This document shows, piece after piece, positions 57,608 to 64,000 of a stretch of DNA of 64,000 bases. The stretch spans positions 12,229-76,228 of the forward strand of contig CAZCEC010000029.1 in NCBI GenBank assembly GCA_964497615.1. The letters run 5' to 3'. Each line of letters opens with the position of its first letter. The stretch's first letter is position 1. The notes beneath the pieces are model-generated. The model saw only the letters and a list, made by a program, of their open reading frames with translations. It made no database searches and was not told the origin of the DNA. Made by a program: the position numbers and the translations under genes. Origin of the DNA: CAZCEC01 sp964497615 (GTDB taxonomy: Bacteria > Chloroflexota > Anaerolineae > Anaerolineales > UBA6663).

Positions 57608-57955
57608 CAAGCCAAGATTCCTCGGCAAAGTGCGCCTCGGAATGACAGTTTTGAGGGGCCGCGGGGCGTAAAGCACCCGCGCTACGAGGGGGAATGTGTG
57701 TGGAACCAAGCCAAGATTCCTCGGCAACAGGCGCCTCGGAATGACAGTTTGGAGGGGCCGCGGGGCGTAAAGCACCCGCGCTACGAGGGGGAATGTGTGT
57801 GGAACCNNNNNNNNNNNNNNNNNNNNNNNNNNNNNNNNNNNNNNNNNNNNNNNNNNNNNNNNNNNNNNNNNNNNNNNNNNNNNNNNNNNNNNNNNNNNNN
57901 NNNNNNAAGCCAAGATTCCTCGGCAACAGGCGCCTCGGAATGACAGTTTTGAGGG
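57608..57955. repeat. Tandem array, about 99-base composite unit, with assembly gap
   Basis: Units at 57611 and 57710 (and the partial after the gap at 57907) each join a GCCAAGATTCCTCGGC...GGAATGACAGTTT module to a GCGGGGCGTAAAGCACCCGC hairpin module plus GAATGTGTGTGGAACC. 100 Ns interrupt, so copy number is unknown. Confidence 0.85.
57807..57906. other. Assembly gap (100 N) within the tandem array
   Basis: Exactly 100 Ns, a gap of unknown true length caused by repeat units. Confidence 0.95.
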
Positions 57956-57982
57956 GCAGAATGAGTCAGGGCGGACATGACG

Positions 57983-58831
57983 CTACAGCACTCCCGTCAG
58001 CGCGCGGCGCGCCAGGACGCCTGCCATGACGCGGCGGTAGTCGGCGGTGGCGCGAAAGTCGGAGCGGGGGTCCATGAGGGCCTCCACCTGGGCCGGGAGC
58101 GCGTCGAGGGCGGCAGGGGTGATGGGCGGGGTGAGGGCCGCTTCCAGGCTGGTGAGGCGTGTGGGGCGCGGGGTGGCCCCGGCGACGGACAGGCGGACGA
58201 GGCCGGGCGCGGCGACGGCGGCGGCGGCGACGATGGCCTGATCCTTGGGGGTGCGAGCCACGCGGGCCAGGGCGCCCCGCGCGCCCGCGGGCTGGGCGGG
58301 GATGCGGACGGCAACCGAAAGCTGATCCATGGCGAGCATGCCGCCAGTGCCGTAGTAGTCGCTGAGGGGCATGGCGGTTTCGCCGGAGGGGCCGCGCACG
58401 ACAAGGCGGGCATCGAGGGCCAGCAGGGCAAGCGCCACCTCGGGCGGGCCGTCGCGGGTGAGGCCGGCCATTGCGCCGAGGTGCTGGCGCACCGCGCCGC
58501 CCACGGTGGCAGCCTGGCGCTGGGCGTTGCCGCCGGCCAGAGAGGCCGCCTCGGCGAGGAGGCCGCCGGCCAGGGCAAGTGCGGCCTCGTGGGTGGCGAG
58601 GACTTGAAGGGTGACGAGGGCGCCAAGGGACAGCGCACCATCGTCGCTTGGTTCGATGCGGTCGAGGCCCAGTTGGCCGAGGTCCACCACAGCGTCGACG
58701 TCAGCGAAGGGCTCATCGGGGGCGCGGGGGCCGGGCATGAGGGCGCGGGTGGCGGGCTCGGAGCGCTGCAACAGGCGGAGGGCCTGGTCTAGATCGGGCG
58801 GACGGTGAAACTTGGCGGGATTGGGGGGCAT
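57983..58831 (-). CDS. FAD-binding subunit of molybdenum hydroxylase (CoxM-like), divergent
   Basis: 282 residues. Overall layout of CoxM/XDH FAD subunits: KFHRPPDLDQALRLLQ, VVDLGQLGLDRIE, SLGALVTLQVLAT, LLAEAASLAGGNAQRQAATV, GGAVRQHLGAM, PEVALALLALDARLVVRG. The first FAD loop (normally AGGTDL) reads ALMPGPRAPDEPF, and the second (normally TIGGNIA) reads TVGGAVRQ, so both flavin-binding motifs deviate. Probably still the partner of the fused Mo subunit, perhaps with altered or lost FAD binding. The C-terminal CO_deh_flav_C-like domain follows. Confidence 0.8.
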   Translation of the reverse strand: MPPNPAKFHRPPDLDQALRLLQRSEPATRALMPGPRAPDEPFADVDAVVDLGQLGLDRIEPSDDGALSLGALVTLQVLATHEAALALAGGLLAEAASLAGGNAQRQAATVGGAVRQHLGAMAGLTRDGPPEVALALLALDARLVVRGPSGETAMPLSDYYGTGGMLAMDQLSVAVRIPAQPAGARGALARVARTPKDQAIVAAAAVAAPGLVRLSVAGATPRPTRLTSLEAALTPPITPAALDALPAQVEALMDPRSDFRATADYRRVMAGVLARRALTGVL

Positions 58832-58897
58832 GGCGGCCTGTGAGGTCGGGTGATTACCGAAAGGATAATTCAGGAGGAAGGAAAAGGAAAGAGAGGA

Positions 58898-60442
58898 TCA
58901 TTCGGGTTCACGGGAGGGCGGCGCGTCGAAGAAGGGCGGGAGCGGGAGGCTATAGGCGGCAGACCAACGGCGGAGGTCGCAGAGGCGGACGCGATATTGA
59001 CGCACGTAGCGGCCTTCGTGCATCTGGCGGTGAGGCTTGATGAGGCGCAGGCGGCCGAGGAGGTCGCCGATGCGATGGGGTGTGAGTTCCTTCGACTGGA
59101 AAGGGGCGTCGGAGGTGAGGAGCCGAGTGGCGGACTCGATGACGTCGTCGGTACTTATGTTCCAATATATCTCGTTCGAGCTTTCGGGGTGTGCACTGAA
59201 AGCGGTCAAACCGGTCAGACGAGACATAATGGCGGACACGACCAGGGTTGGCAGGTCATGGAGGAGGGGCACGCGGAGGGTGGCCGGATAGTCTTCGGCA
59301 ATGCGGAGGAGGCGGTCAAAGAGGCCGGGCACGCCATTCTCGGACAGCCAGCGGGCCACGGCAAGGGGCGCACGCCAGGGGGCCAGGTCACGACCCTGGA
59401 GATGGGTGTGGGACGGCAGACTGGAGTCGTAGGCAGGCATGAGGGGAAGAGCCGACAACGCCAGCCCCCAGAGGTCGGAGAGAAGCTGGGCGGGAGGGTG
59501 CGGCCAGTCCGTGGGAGAGTGCGGGTCGAGGCGGGCACGCGGCAGATCGCCGGTGATGACGAGGGGGACGACGACGGCAGAGTGGGTAAGAGCGGCGGGG
59601 GGCTTGTGGGCGGAGGCGAAGAAGCGCGGGCCGAAGGCGGTGAGGGTGCGGAGGCGCTGGCCGCGGCCGTTATCGCCGGTGGCCAGCTTGGCGGGCAGGC
59701 TGACGCCGCGGCGGACGCCGTTCAGAAGGAAGGCGTGCTGCTCGTGACCGGCGGTGCGGCGGCCGAACAGCTGGTGGGCGTCATCGAAGGCAAGGGCGGC
59801 GCCGTAGCTGACGAGGTCGCGCAGGGCGGCGCTGATTTCGCCGGGGAGGACGGGCGTGCCCAGGTAGGACAACTGCGCCAGAAGCGAGAGGAGGCGCGAC
59901 TTGCCGCAGGCGCCCTCGCCGGTGATCCACAGGCTGGGCAGGTCGTTGAAACCGTCCGCCAGCCAGGTGCTGAGGACGCAGACGGCCATGAGCTCGGCCA
60001 TCGGGCGCTGGGGCGCAAGGCTCAACTCGAAGTCCATGAAGTGGTCAAAGACGTCGGCCAGGCGGGTGAAGGCGGGGGCGGGATCGGGGCGATGGCCGGC
60101 GCGATATGCCTGGAGAGCATCCAAGGGCCAGAGGTGGTGGGCGGCGGGGATGACGTGGAGGTCGAGGGACAGGTCGAGGGCAGCGAGGGGTTGGTCGCCG
60201 CCGTCGCCGAAGGCCACACCGTCATCGCGGATGATGAAGAGGTCCTGGCGCAGCCGGACGTCGGGCGTGGGAAGGGGGACGTGCTGGCGGGAGCGGCCGT
60301 CCCAAGACGTGAAGATGGTGTGGCGGGCGAGGGGCCAGGCGGCAGCGTAGGCGCGGCCGTTGACCAAGGCCAGGGGACGGGTAAGCGTGGCGGGCGCGGC
60401 GGGCAGGAGTTCAACGTTGACAGCATCGGGAGAGAGGGACAT
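58898..60442 (-). CDS. DUF3631-like P-loop ATPase, LexA-like box upstream
   Basis: 514 residues. N-terminal about 130 residues without recognised domain, then a P-loop ATPase: ITGEGACGKSRLLSLLAQLS (Walker A) and AALAFDDAHQLFG (Walker B, DD), RTLTAFGPRFFASAHKPP. A C-terminal winged-helix-like segment (SKELTPHRIGDLLGRLRLIK, YVRQYRVRLCDL) is what I associate with DUF3631 proteins of phages and plasmids. Possibly a primase-associated helicase or a DNA-repair ATPase. Its upstream AT-rich region holds a GAAC-N4-GTTC palindrome. No integrase or primase is adjacent, so a relic of a mobile element is possible. Confidence 0.65.
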   Translation of the reverse strand: MSLSPDAVNVELLPAAPATLTRPLALVNGRAYAAAWPLARHTIFTSWDGRSRQHVPLPTPDVRLRQDLFIIRDDGVAFGDGGDQPLAALDLSLDLHVIPAAHHLWPLDALQAYRAGHRPDPAPAFTRLADVFDHFMDFELSLAPQRPMAELMAVCVLSTWLADGFNDLPSLWITGEGACGKSRLLSLLAQLSYLGTPVLPGEISAALRDLVSYGAALAFDDAHQLFGRRTAGHEQHAFLLNGVRRGVSLPAKLATGDNGRGQRLRTLTAFGPRFFASAHKPPAALTHSAVVVPLVITGDLPRARLDPHSPTDWPHPPAQLLSDLWGLALSALPLMPAYDSSLPSHTHLQGRDLAPWRAPLAVARWLSENGVPGLFDRLLRIAEDYPATLRVPLLHDLPTLVVSAIMSRLTGLTAFSAHPESSNEIYWNISTDDVIESATRLLTSDAPFQSKELTPHRIGDLLGRLRLIKPHRQMHEGRYVRQYRVRLCDLRRWSAAYSLPLPPFFDAPPSREPE

Positions 60443-60493
60443 GGCGGAATCTCCAAGGCGAGGGGCGATTACTGCTCACAATCTTTAGCGTGA

Positions 60494-60506
60494 CGAACAA
60501 GTGTTC
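60494..60506. promoter_or_regulatory. LexA-like (SOS) box
   Basis: CGAACAAGTGTTC fits CGAAC-RNRY-GTTY, the Gram-positive-type LexA/DinR site. It is 52 bases from the ATPase start, and about 68 bases from the ABC gene on the other side, next to a TTGACA on the minus strand (60515-60510). Confidence 0.5.
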
Positions 60507-60552
60507 TATTGTCAAGATATAGTTCGGTTAGAGTTTTCGGACTAGCAATGGG

Positions 60553-60561
60553 TGATACAAT
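60553..60561 (+). promoter_or_regulatory. Extended -10 (TGATACAAT) before the ABC ATPase gene
   Basis: TGN-TACAAT, 12 bases before ATG 60574, predicting a leader of about 6 bases without a Shine-Dalgarno. Confidence 0.5.
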
Positions 60562-60573
60562 TCACACATTCTC

Positions 60574-61269
60574 ATGCCACCAATTGTGCGGCTTGAAAAC
60601 GTCACCAAGGATTTCTCCGAAGGCGGGCAGACGCGGCCGGTGCTACGCGGCGTGACGGCGAGGTTTGAGGCCGGGCGCTTCATCGCCATCCGGGGGCGGA
60701 GCGGCAGCGGCAAAAGCACCCTGCTGAACCTGATCGCCGGGATTGACGCGCCGTCGGCGGGCGACATCTACATCGGCGACACATGCGTGACTTGCCTTGA
60801 CCCGCGCGCCCGCACCTTGTTCCGGCGGGACAACCTGGGCTTCATCTTCCAATTCTTCAACTTGATCCCCACGCTCACCGTGCTGGAGAACGTGCGCTTG
60901 CCGGCGGAGCTGGCGGGGCTGGACGGAGGCGCGGTGAACGGGCGGGCGATGGAACTGCTGGAGCAGGTGGGGCTGAGGGACCGGCGCGACGTGTTCCCCG
61001 ACAAGCTCTCGGGGGGCGAGCAGCAGCGGGTGGCGATTGCGCGGGCGCTGGCGCAGAACCCGCGGCTGGTGCTGGCCGACGAGCCAACTGGAAACCTGGA
61101 CGACCGCACCGGCGAGAGCGTGATGAGGCTGCTCGACTCGGTGACGCGGCAGGCCGGCAAGAGCCTGATCATGGTGACGCACAGCCGGCAGATCGCGGCG
61201 CGGGCGGATGAGGTGTACGAGATGCATGGGGGCACGCTCGAACGAGCTGCCAAAGTGGATGAAAATTGA
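60574..61269 (+). CDS. ABC transporter ATP-binding protein (LolD/MacB type)
   Basis: 231 residues. Walker A GRSGSGKSTLLNLIAG, Q-loop FIFQFFNLIPTLTVLEN, signature LSGGEQQRVAIARAL, Walker B LVLADEPTGNLDD and H-loop MVTHSRQIA. The FNLIPxLTVxENV sequence is diagnostic of the MacB/LolD/FtsE lipoprotein-and-efflux subfamily. Energises the FtsX-like permease encoded three genes downstream. Two small envelope proteins lie between, suggesting an accessory export or lipoprotein-release machine. Confidence 0.93.
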   Translation: MPPIVRLENVTKDFSEGGQTRPVLRGVTARFEAGRFIAIRGRSGSGKSTLLNLIAGIDAPSAGDIYIGDTCVTCLDPRARTLFRRDNLGFIFQFFNLIPTLTVLENVRLPAELAGLDGGAVNGRAMELLEQVGLRDRRDVFPDKLSGGEQQRVAIARALAQNPRLVLADEPTGNLDDRTGESVMRLLDSVTRQAGKSLIMVTHSRQIAARADEVYEMHGGTLERAAKVDEN

Positions 61270-61274
61270 CTTAG

Positions 61275-61303
61275 TTGCAGCGCGATTTTGGCTGTGCTAC
61301 GAT
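61275..61303 (+). promoter_or_regulatory. Possible promoter of the 191-aa protein gene
   Basis: TTGCAG (61275-61280), 17-base spacer, extended -10 TGC-TACGAT (ending 61303), leader of about 24 bases with GGCAGG before ATG 61333. Confidence 0.5.
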
Positions 61304-61332
61304 GAACTACAACAATCGCGGCAGGTAGTCAC

Positions 61333-61908
61333 ATGGCGCAAACACCGAAGAAATCTAGGGGGCGCGGCTGCTGCTTCCTGGGCGGCGGGTGCTTGGCACT
61401 CTTCGCGCTGTTCGTTTGCCTGGCCGGTGGCGCGGTGCTGGCCCTTCCGGCCGTGGTGGCGTACCTGCGCCCGGATGCCAGCGTGCACTACGCCAGTGCG
61501 CCCGATCCCGTAGCCTCTGCCCATCTCAACAGCCTCCTGGACGAGGCCGGACTCGACGGCGCGAGCGCCTTAGTGATCCCCATTACCGGCGAGGCCGGGC
61601 AGATCGCCATCATCACCCTGGACGAGTCCGCCGGGTTCCAGGGCACGGACGAAGCGGGCTTTGACGAACTTGTGCGCGGGCTGGCGCAGGCCAACCGGGA
61701 CGGAGATTACGGCATCTCCCGCGTGGCCCTGGACTACCGCGACCCAGACGGCAACGACCTGTTGGCCGTGACGGTGGATCAGGCCAATTTGGAGGCCTAC
61801 GCCAACGGCCAGATTACGCGCCGCGAACTGCTGGCGAACACCGATGTTGATCTCTCCAACCTGCTGGCGGCGTTCCAGACGTATACCGATGCCGAGGGCA
61901 ATCCCTAA
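61333..61908 (+). CDS. Uncharacterised membrane-anchored protein
   Basis: 191 residues. Basic N-terminus (KKSRGRGCCF), one TM helix with several Cys and Gly (CLALFALFVCLAGGAVLALP), then an extracytoplasmic domain with LNSLLDEAGLDGASALVIPI, IAIITLDESAGFQ and ISRVALDYRDPDGNDLLAVT, acidic and without recognised family. The NGQITRRELLANTDVDLSNL end is helical. Lies between an export-type ABC ATPase and a lipoprotein, so an accessory subunit is plausible. Confidence 0.65.
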   Translation: MAQTPKKSRGRGCCFLGGGCLALFALFVCLAGGAVLALPAVVAYLRPDASVHYASAPDPVASAHLNSLLDEAGLDGASALVIPITGEAGQIAIITLDESAGFQGTDEAGFDELVRGLAQANRDGDYGISRVALDYRDPDGNDLLAVTVDQANLEAYANGQITRRELLANTDVDLSNLLAAFQTYTDAEGNP

Positions 61909-61909
61909 G

Positions 61910-62638
61910 ATGCGCCCACAGCCGCTCGCTAGTCCGCCCCGCCGCATAAGGCTCGTGCTGGCCGCGCTCATGCTGTCGCCTCTGCTGACGGCGTGCAGTG
62001 AAGAGGCCGACGATCTCCTGTTTGAAATGGCGCTCGAATGGGCCGCGGAGAAGAATCTCATTACGTGCGGAAGCACCAGCGGTGACCCCGACGACTGCGA
62101 ACCGACATTCAACTACATTGAGATCGGCCGCTACGCGACTGGTTTCGGCGCCGACCCGGAGGTGCAGGCTGCCTTCGACACGGGCATAGTCGCGCGCGAC
62201 ATCCAGGCCGCCGATCAACTGGCAGCCGAGGCGCTGGCCACGGGGGATGTCTCCAAGTTCGACGAGGCGATTGCGCTGCGGCCCAGCGACTGGACCTACC
62301 ACGAGCAACGCGCGGCTTTCCTGTTGGGCGCCAACGGCGACGTCACCGAGTTCAACACGGAGGCTGTCGCCTCGGAGGAGTTGGCCAACCAGCACATTGA
62401 CGACACGCTGGAGGCCGAGGGGCTGGCGCGCAATGACCCGCTGGCCTTGAAAGTCTGCGACAGCACGTACTCCAACCTCTACCGCCACCGCGAGAGCGCC
62501 CTTGTCACCCAGCTCGACCAGGAAGTTGAACCTGAGAATGCGACCCTGCTCATTCAGCAACTCGACCTGGTGCGGGCACGGCTGGCCGACCTGGACGCCA
62601 ATGCCGGCCAGAGCCCCTGCCTCGGCTACGGCCCCTGA
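61910..62638 (+). CDS. Uncharacterised lipoprotein of the ABC cluster
   Basis: 242 residues from ATG 61910, one base after the preceding stop; upstream in-frame reading overlaps that gene. Signal peptide with lipobox LTAC (LAALMLSPLLTAC). Mature domain with paired Cys (ITCGSTSGDPDDCEP, KVCDSTYSN, GQSPCLGYG) and helical repeats (DQLAAEALATGDVSKFDEAI, TLLIQQLDLVRARLADL), TPR-like in parts. No known family. Followed by the FtsX-type permease. Confidence 0.65.
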   Translation: MRPQPLASPPRRIRLVLAALMLSPLLTACSEEADDLLFEMALEWAAEKNLITCGSTSGDPDDCEPTFNYIEIGRYATGFGADPEVQAAFDTGIVARDIQAADQLAAEALATGDVSKFDEAIALRPSDWTYHEQRAAFLLGANGDVTEFNTEAVASEELANQHIDDTLEAEGLARNDPLALKVCDSTYSNLYRHRESALVTQLDQEVEPENATLLIQQLDLVRARLADLDANAGQSPCLGYGP

Positions 62639-62676
62639 CGGCGGTCCGATCTCCGCCCCCGGCCCAATTCCGCGCC

Positions 62677-64000
62677 ATGCCCCCTACCCTACTGCGCACA
62701 TCGCTGCGTGACCTGCTGCGCCGGCCGCTCCAAAGCGGGCTGATGGTGCTGGGCATTGCGTTGGGAGTGGCGGTCGTCATCGCAATTGACCTGGCGAACA
62801 CCAGCGCCGCCCGCGCCTTCACGCTCAGCACCGAGACCGTGGTGGGCCGGGCCACGCACACCGTCACCGGCGGACCGGCGGGCGTGCCCGGCGACCTATA
62901 CCGGCAGATGCGGGTGGAGTGGGGCTACCGGCTGAGCGCGCCGGTGGTGGAGGGCGTGGTGGAGGCGCCGGAACTGGATCAGCAGCCGCTGCGACTGCTG
63001 GGGGTGGACCCGCTGGCCGAAGCGCCATTCCGAAGTTTCCTGTCCAATGCGCAGGGGCAGCCCATCGCGCTGAATGACTTCCTGGTGCAACCGGGCACCG
63101 TGCTGGCGGGGGCCGGGCTGGCGGAGCGCTATGGGCTGGCAGTGGGCGGCACAGTGGAATTGCGCATCGCCGACCGGCTGGAGACCGTCACCGTCGGCGG
63201 ATTGCTGGCGCCGGACGACGCGGGGCAGAGGCGCGCGCTGGACGGGCTGCTGCTGGCGGATGTGGCGACGGCGCAGGAACTGCTGGGGCTGGCTGAGACG
63301 GGGGCGCTGACGCGGATTGACTTGATTCTGACGGACGATGAGGCCACGGCATTGGCCGCGCGCCTGCCGGCCAATGTGCTGCTGGCTCCAGCGTCGGCGC
63401 AGGCCGACACGGTGCGGCAGTTGACGGCCGCGTTCCAGCTCAACCTGACGGCGCTGAGCCTGCTAGCGCTGGTGGTGGGCATGTTCCTGATCTACAACAC
63501 GGTGATGTTCAGCGTGGTGCAGCGGCGGGCGGTGCTGGGGACGCTGCGGTCGCTGGGCGTGACGGGCGGGCAATTGTTTGGACTGATCCTGCTGGAGACG
63601 GCGCTGGTGGCGGCGGTGGGGGCGCTGCTGGGGCTGGGGCTGGGCTGGCTGCTGGGCCAGGGGGCGGTGCGGCTCGTCACGCAGACCATCAACGACCTGT
63701 ACTACGTCGTCTCGGTGCGCGATGCGCCGCTGACGATCGGCAGTGCGCTGAAGGGGCTGGGGGTGGGGCTGGGTTCGGGGCTGCTAGCGGCGGTCGCGCC
63801 CGCGCTGGAGGCCGCCAACGTCGAGCCGGTCACCGTGATGCGGCGGTCGTCGCTGGAGGACCGGGTGCGGGGCTATTTGCCGTGGCTGGGCGCGGGCGGG
63901 CTGCTGCTGGGACTGCTGGGACTGGCGGCACTGCTGGGCATACAGCGGTCGCTGGTGGCGAGCTTTGGGGGGCTGTTTGCCATCGTCATCGGGCTGGCGT
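62677..64000 (+). CDS. FtsX/MacB-like ABC transporter permease (3' partial)
   Basis: Open frame from ATG 62677 to the window end, about 441 residues visible. N-terminal TM helix (LQSGLMVLGIALGVAVVIAI), a large extracytoplasmic MacB-PCD-like domain (TVVGRATHTVTGGPAG to LLAPASAQADTVRQ), then FtsX helices (LSLLALVVGMFLIYNTVMF, VLGTLRSLGVTGGQLFGLIL, LLGLGLGWLLGQGAVRL), and a further TM segment with LPWLGAGGLLLGLLGL. Two FtsX cores would be expected in a full-length (about 800-residue) permease, so half is missing. Pairs with the LolD-like ATPase. Confidence 0.88.
   Translation, partial: MPPTLLRTSLRDLLRRPLQSGLMVLGIALGVAVVIAIDLANTSAARAFTLSTETVVGRATHTVTGGPAGVPGDLYRQMRVEWGYRLSAPVVEGVVEAPELDQQPLRLLGVDPLAEAPFRSFLSNAQGQPIALNDFLVQPGTVLAGAGLAERYGLAVGGTVELRIADRLETVTVGGLLAPDDAGQRRALDGLLLADVATAQELLGLAETGALTRIDLILTDDEATALAARLPANVLLAPASAQADTVRQLTAAFQLNLTALSLLALVVGMFLIYNTVMFSVVQRRAVLGTLRSLGVTGGQLFGLILLETALVAAVGALLGLGLGWLLGQGAVRLVTQTINDLYYVVSVRDAPLTIGSALKGLGVGLGSGLLAAVAPALEAANVEPVTVMRRSSLEDRVRGYLPWLGAGGLLLGLLGLAALLGIQRSLVASFGGLFAIVIGLA

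Noticed and set aside
57608..57955. CRISPR-like array
   Set aside because: Units are contiguous 99-base repeats with no unique spacers and no cas genes; short repeats and variable spacers are absent.
1..64000. tRNA, rRNA or integrase-associated attachment sites
   Set aside because: None could be recognised by eye on either strand; a covariance-model scan would be decisive.

Overview
This is a 64-kb, very GC-rich window with short intergenic gaps. I read it as Chloroflexota, probably Anaerolineae or a close relative. The evidence is lipoproteins with Thr/Pro-rich linkers, a MalT-type regulator, DUF4349 and vWA lipoproteins, a fused 2-oxoacid dehydrogenase E1, a secreted protein ending in FLPLV, and imperfect intergenic repeats of a kind I associate with that phylum. 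No rRNA, tRNA, CRISPR array, integrase or transposase is visible. Three N runs (12887-12896, 22880-22889, 57807-57906) mark a draft assembly. The first two cut genes and the third lies in a tandem repeat.

Layout. 1-5.6 kb (+): four envelope lipoproteins (a kinase-like one, two DUF4349, one vWA/YfbK-like). 5.7-10.7 kb (-): a secreted beta-propeller-like protein, a small conserved protein and a MalT/LuxR regulator. 10.8-23.3 kb (+): MaoC hydratase, fused E1 dehydrogenase, HU, an acidic-repeat lipoprotein, Dus, an MBL hydrolase, a class A PBP, a CDF transporter and a double cupin. 23.3-26.9 kb (-): degenerate DNA-methylase-like protein, a VPI-rich membrane protein and PlsY. 26.9-30.4 kb: M20 peptidase, membrane metallopeptidase and epimerase.

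30.4-45.7 kb is the metabolic centre. IclR regulator, corrinoid protein, methyl-THF:corrinoid methyltransferase and RACo-like activase are followed by MetV and MetF. After an insert of unrelated genes comes a second minus-strand block: APC permease, AbiEii-like nucleotidyltransferase, iron alcohol dehydrogenase and a non-pyrrolysine MttB-family methyltransferase. Together they suggest uptake and demethylation of an N-methylated compound: methyl passes through the corrinoid protein to tetrahydrofolate and is then handled by MetVF. The substrate is unknown. A homocysteine methyltransferase (47 kb) and a URO-D-like protein (53 kb) are related chemistries nearby.

45.8-64 kb: metallophosphoesterase, YkgJ-like protein, GH13 amylase, LMW phosphatase, fructosamine-kinase-like protein, repeat-rich DNA, a molybdenum hydroxylase (fused FeS/Mo subunit plus a divergent FAD subunit), a DUF3631-like ATPase with a LexA-like box upstream, and a LolD/FtsX-type ABC system running off the end.

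Two regulatory patterns stand out. Several genes have a -10 element only 6-10 bases before the start codon and no Shine-Dalgarno, which predicts leaderless mRNAs. The IclR gene has a near-consensus promoter with a perfect inverted repeat overlapping the -10 and reaching the start codon.
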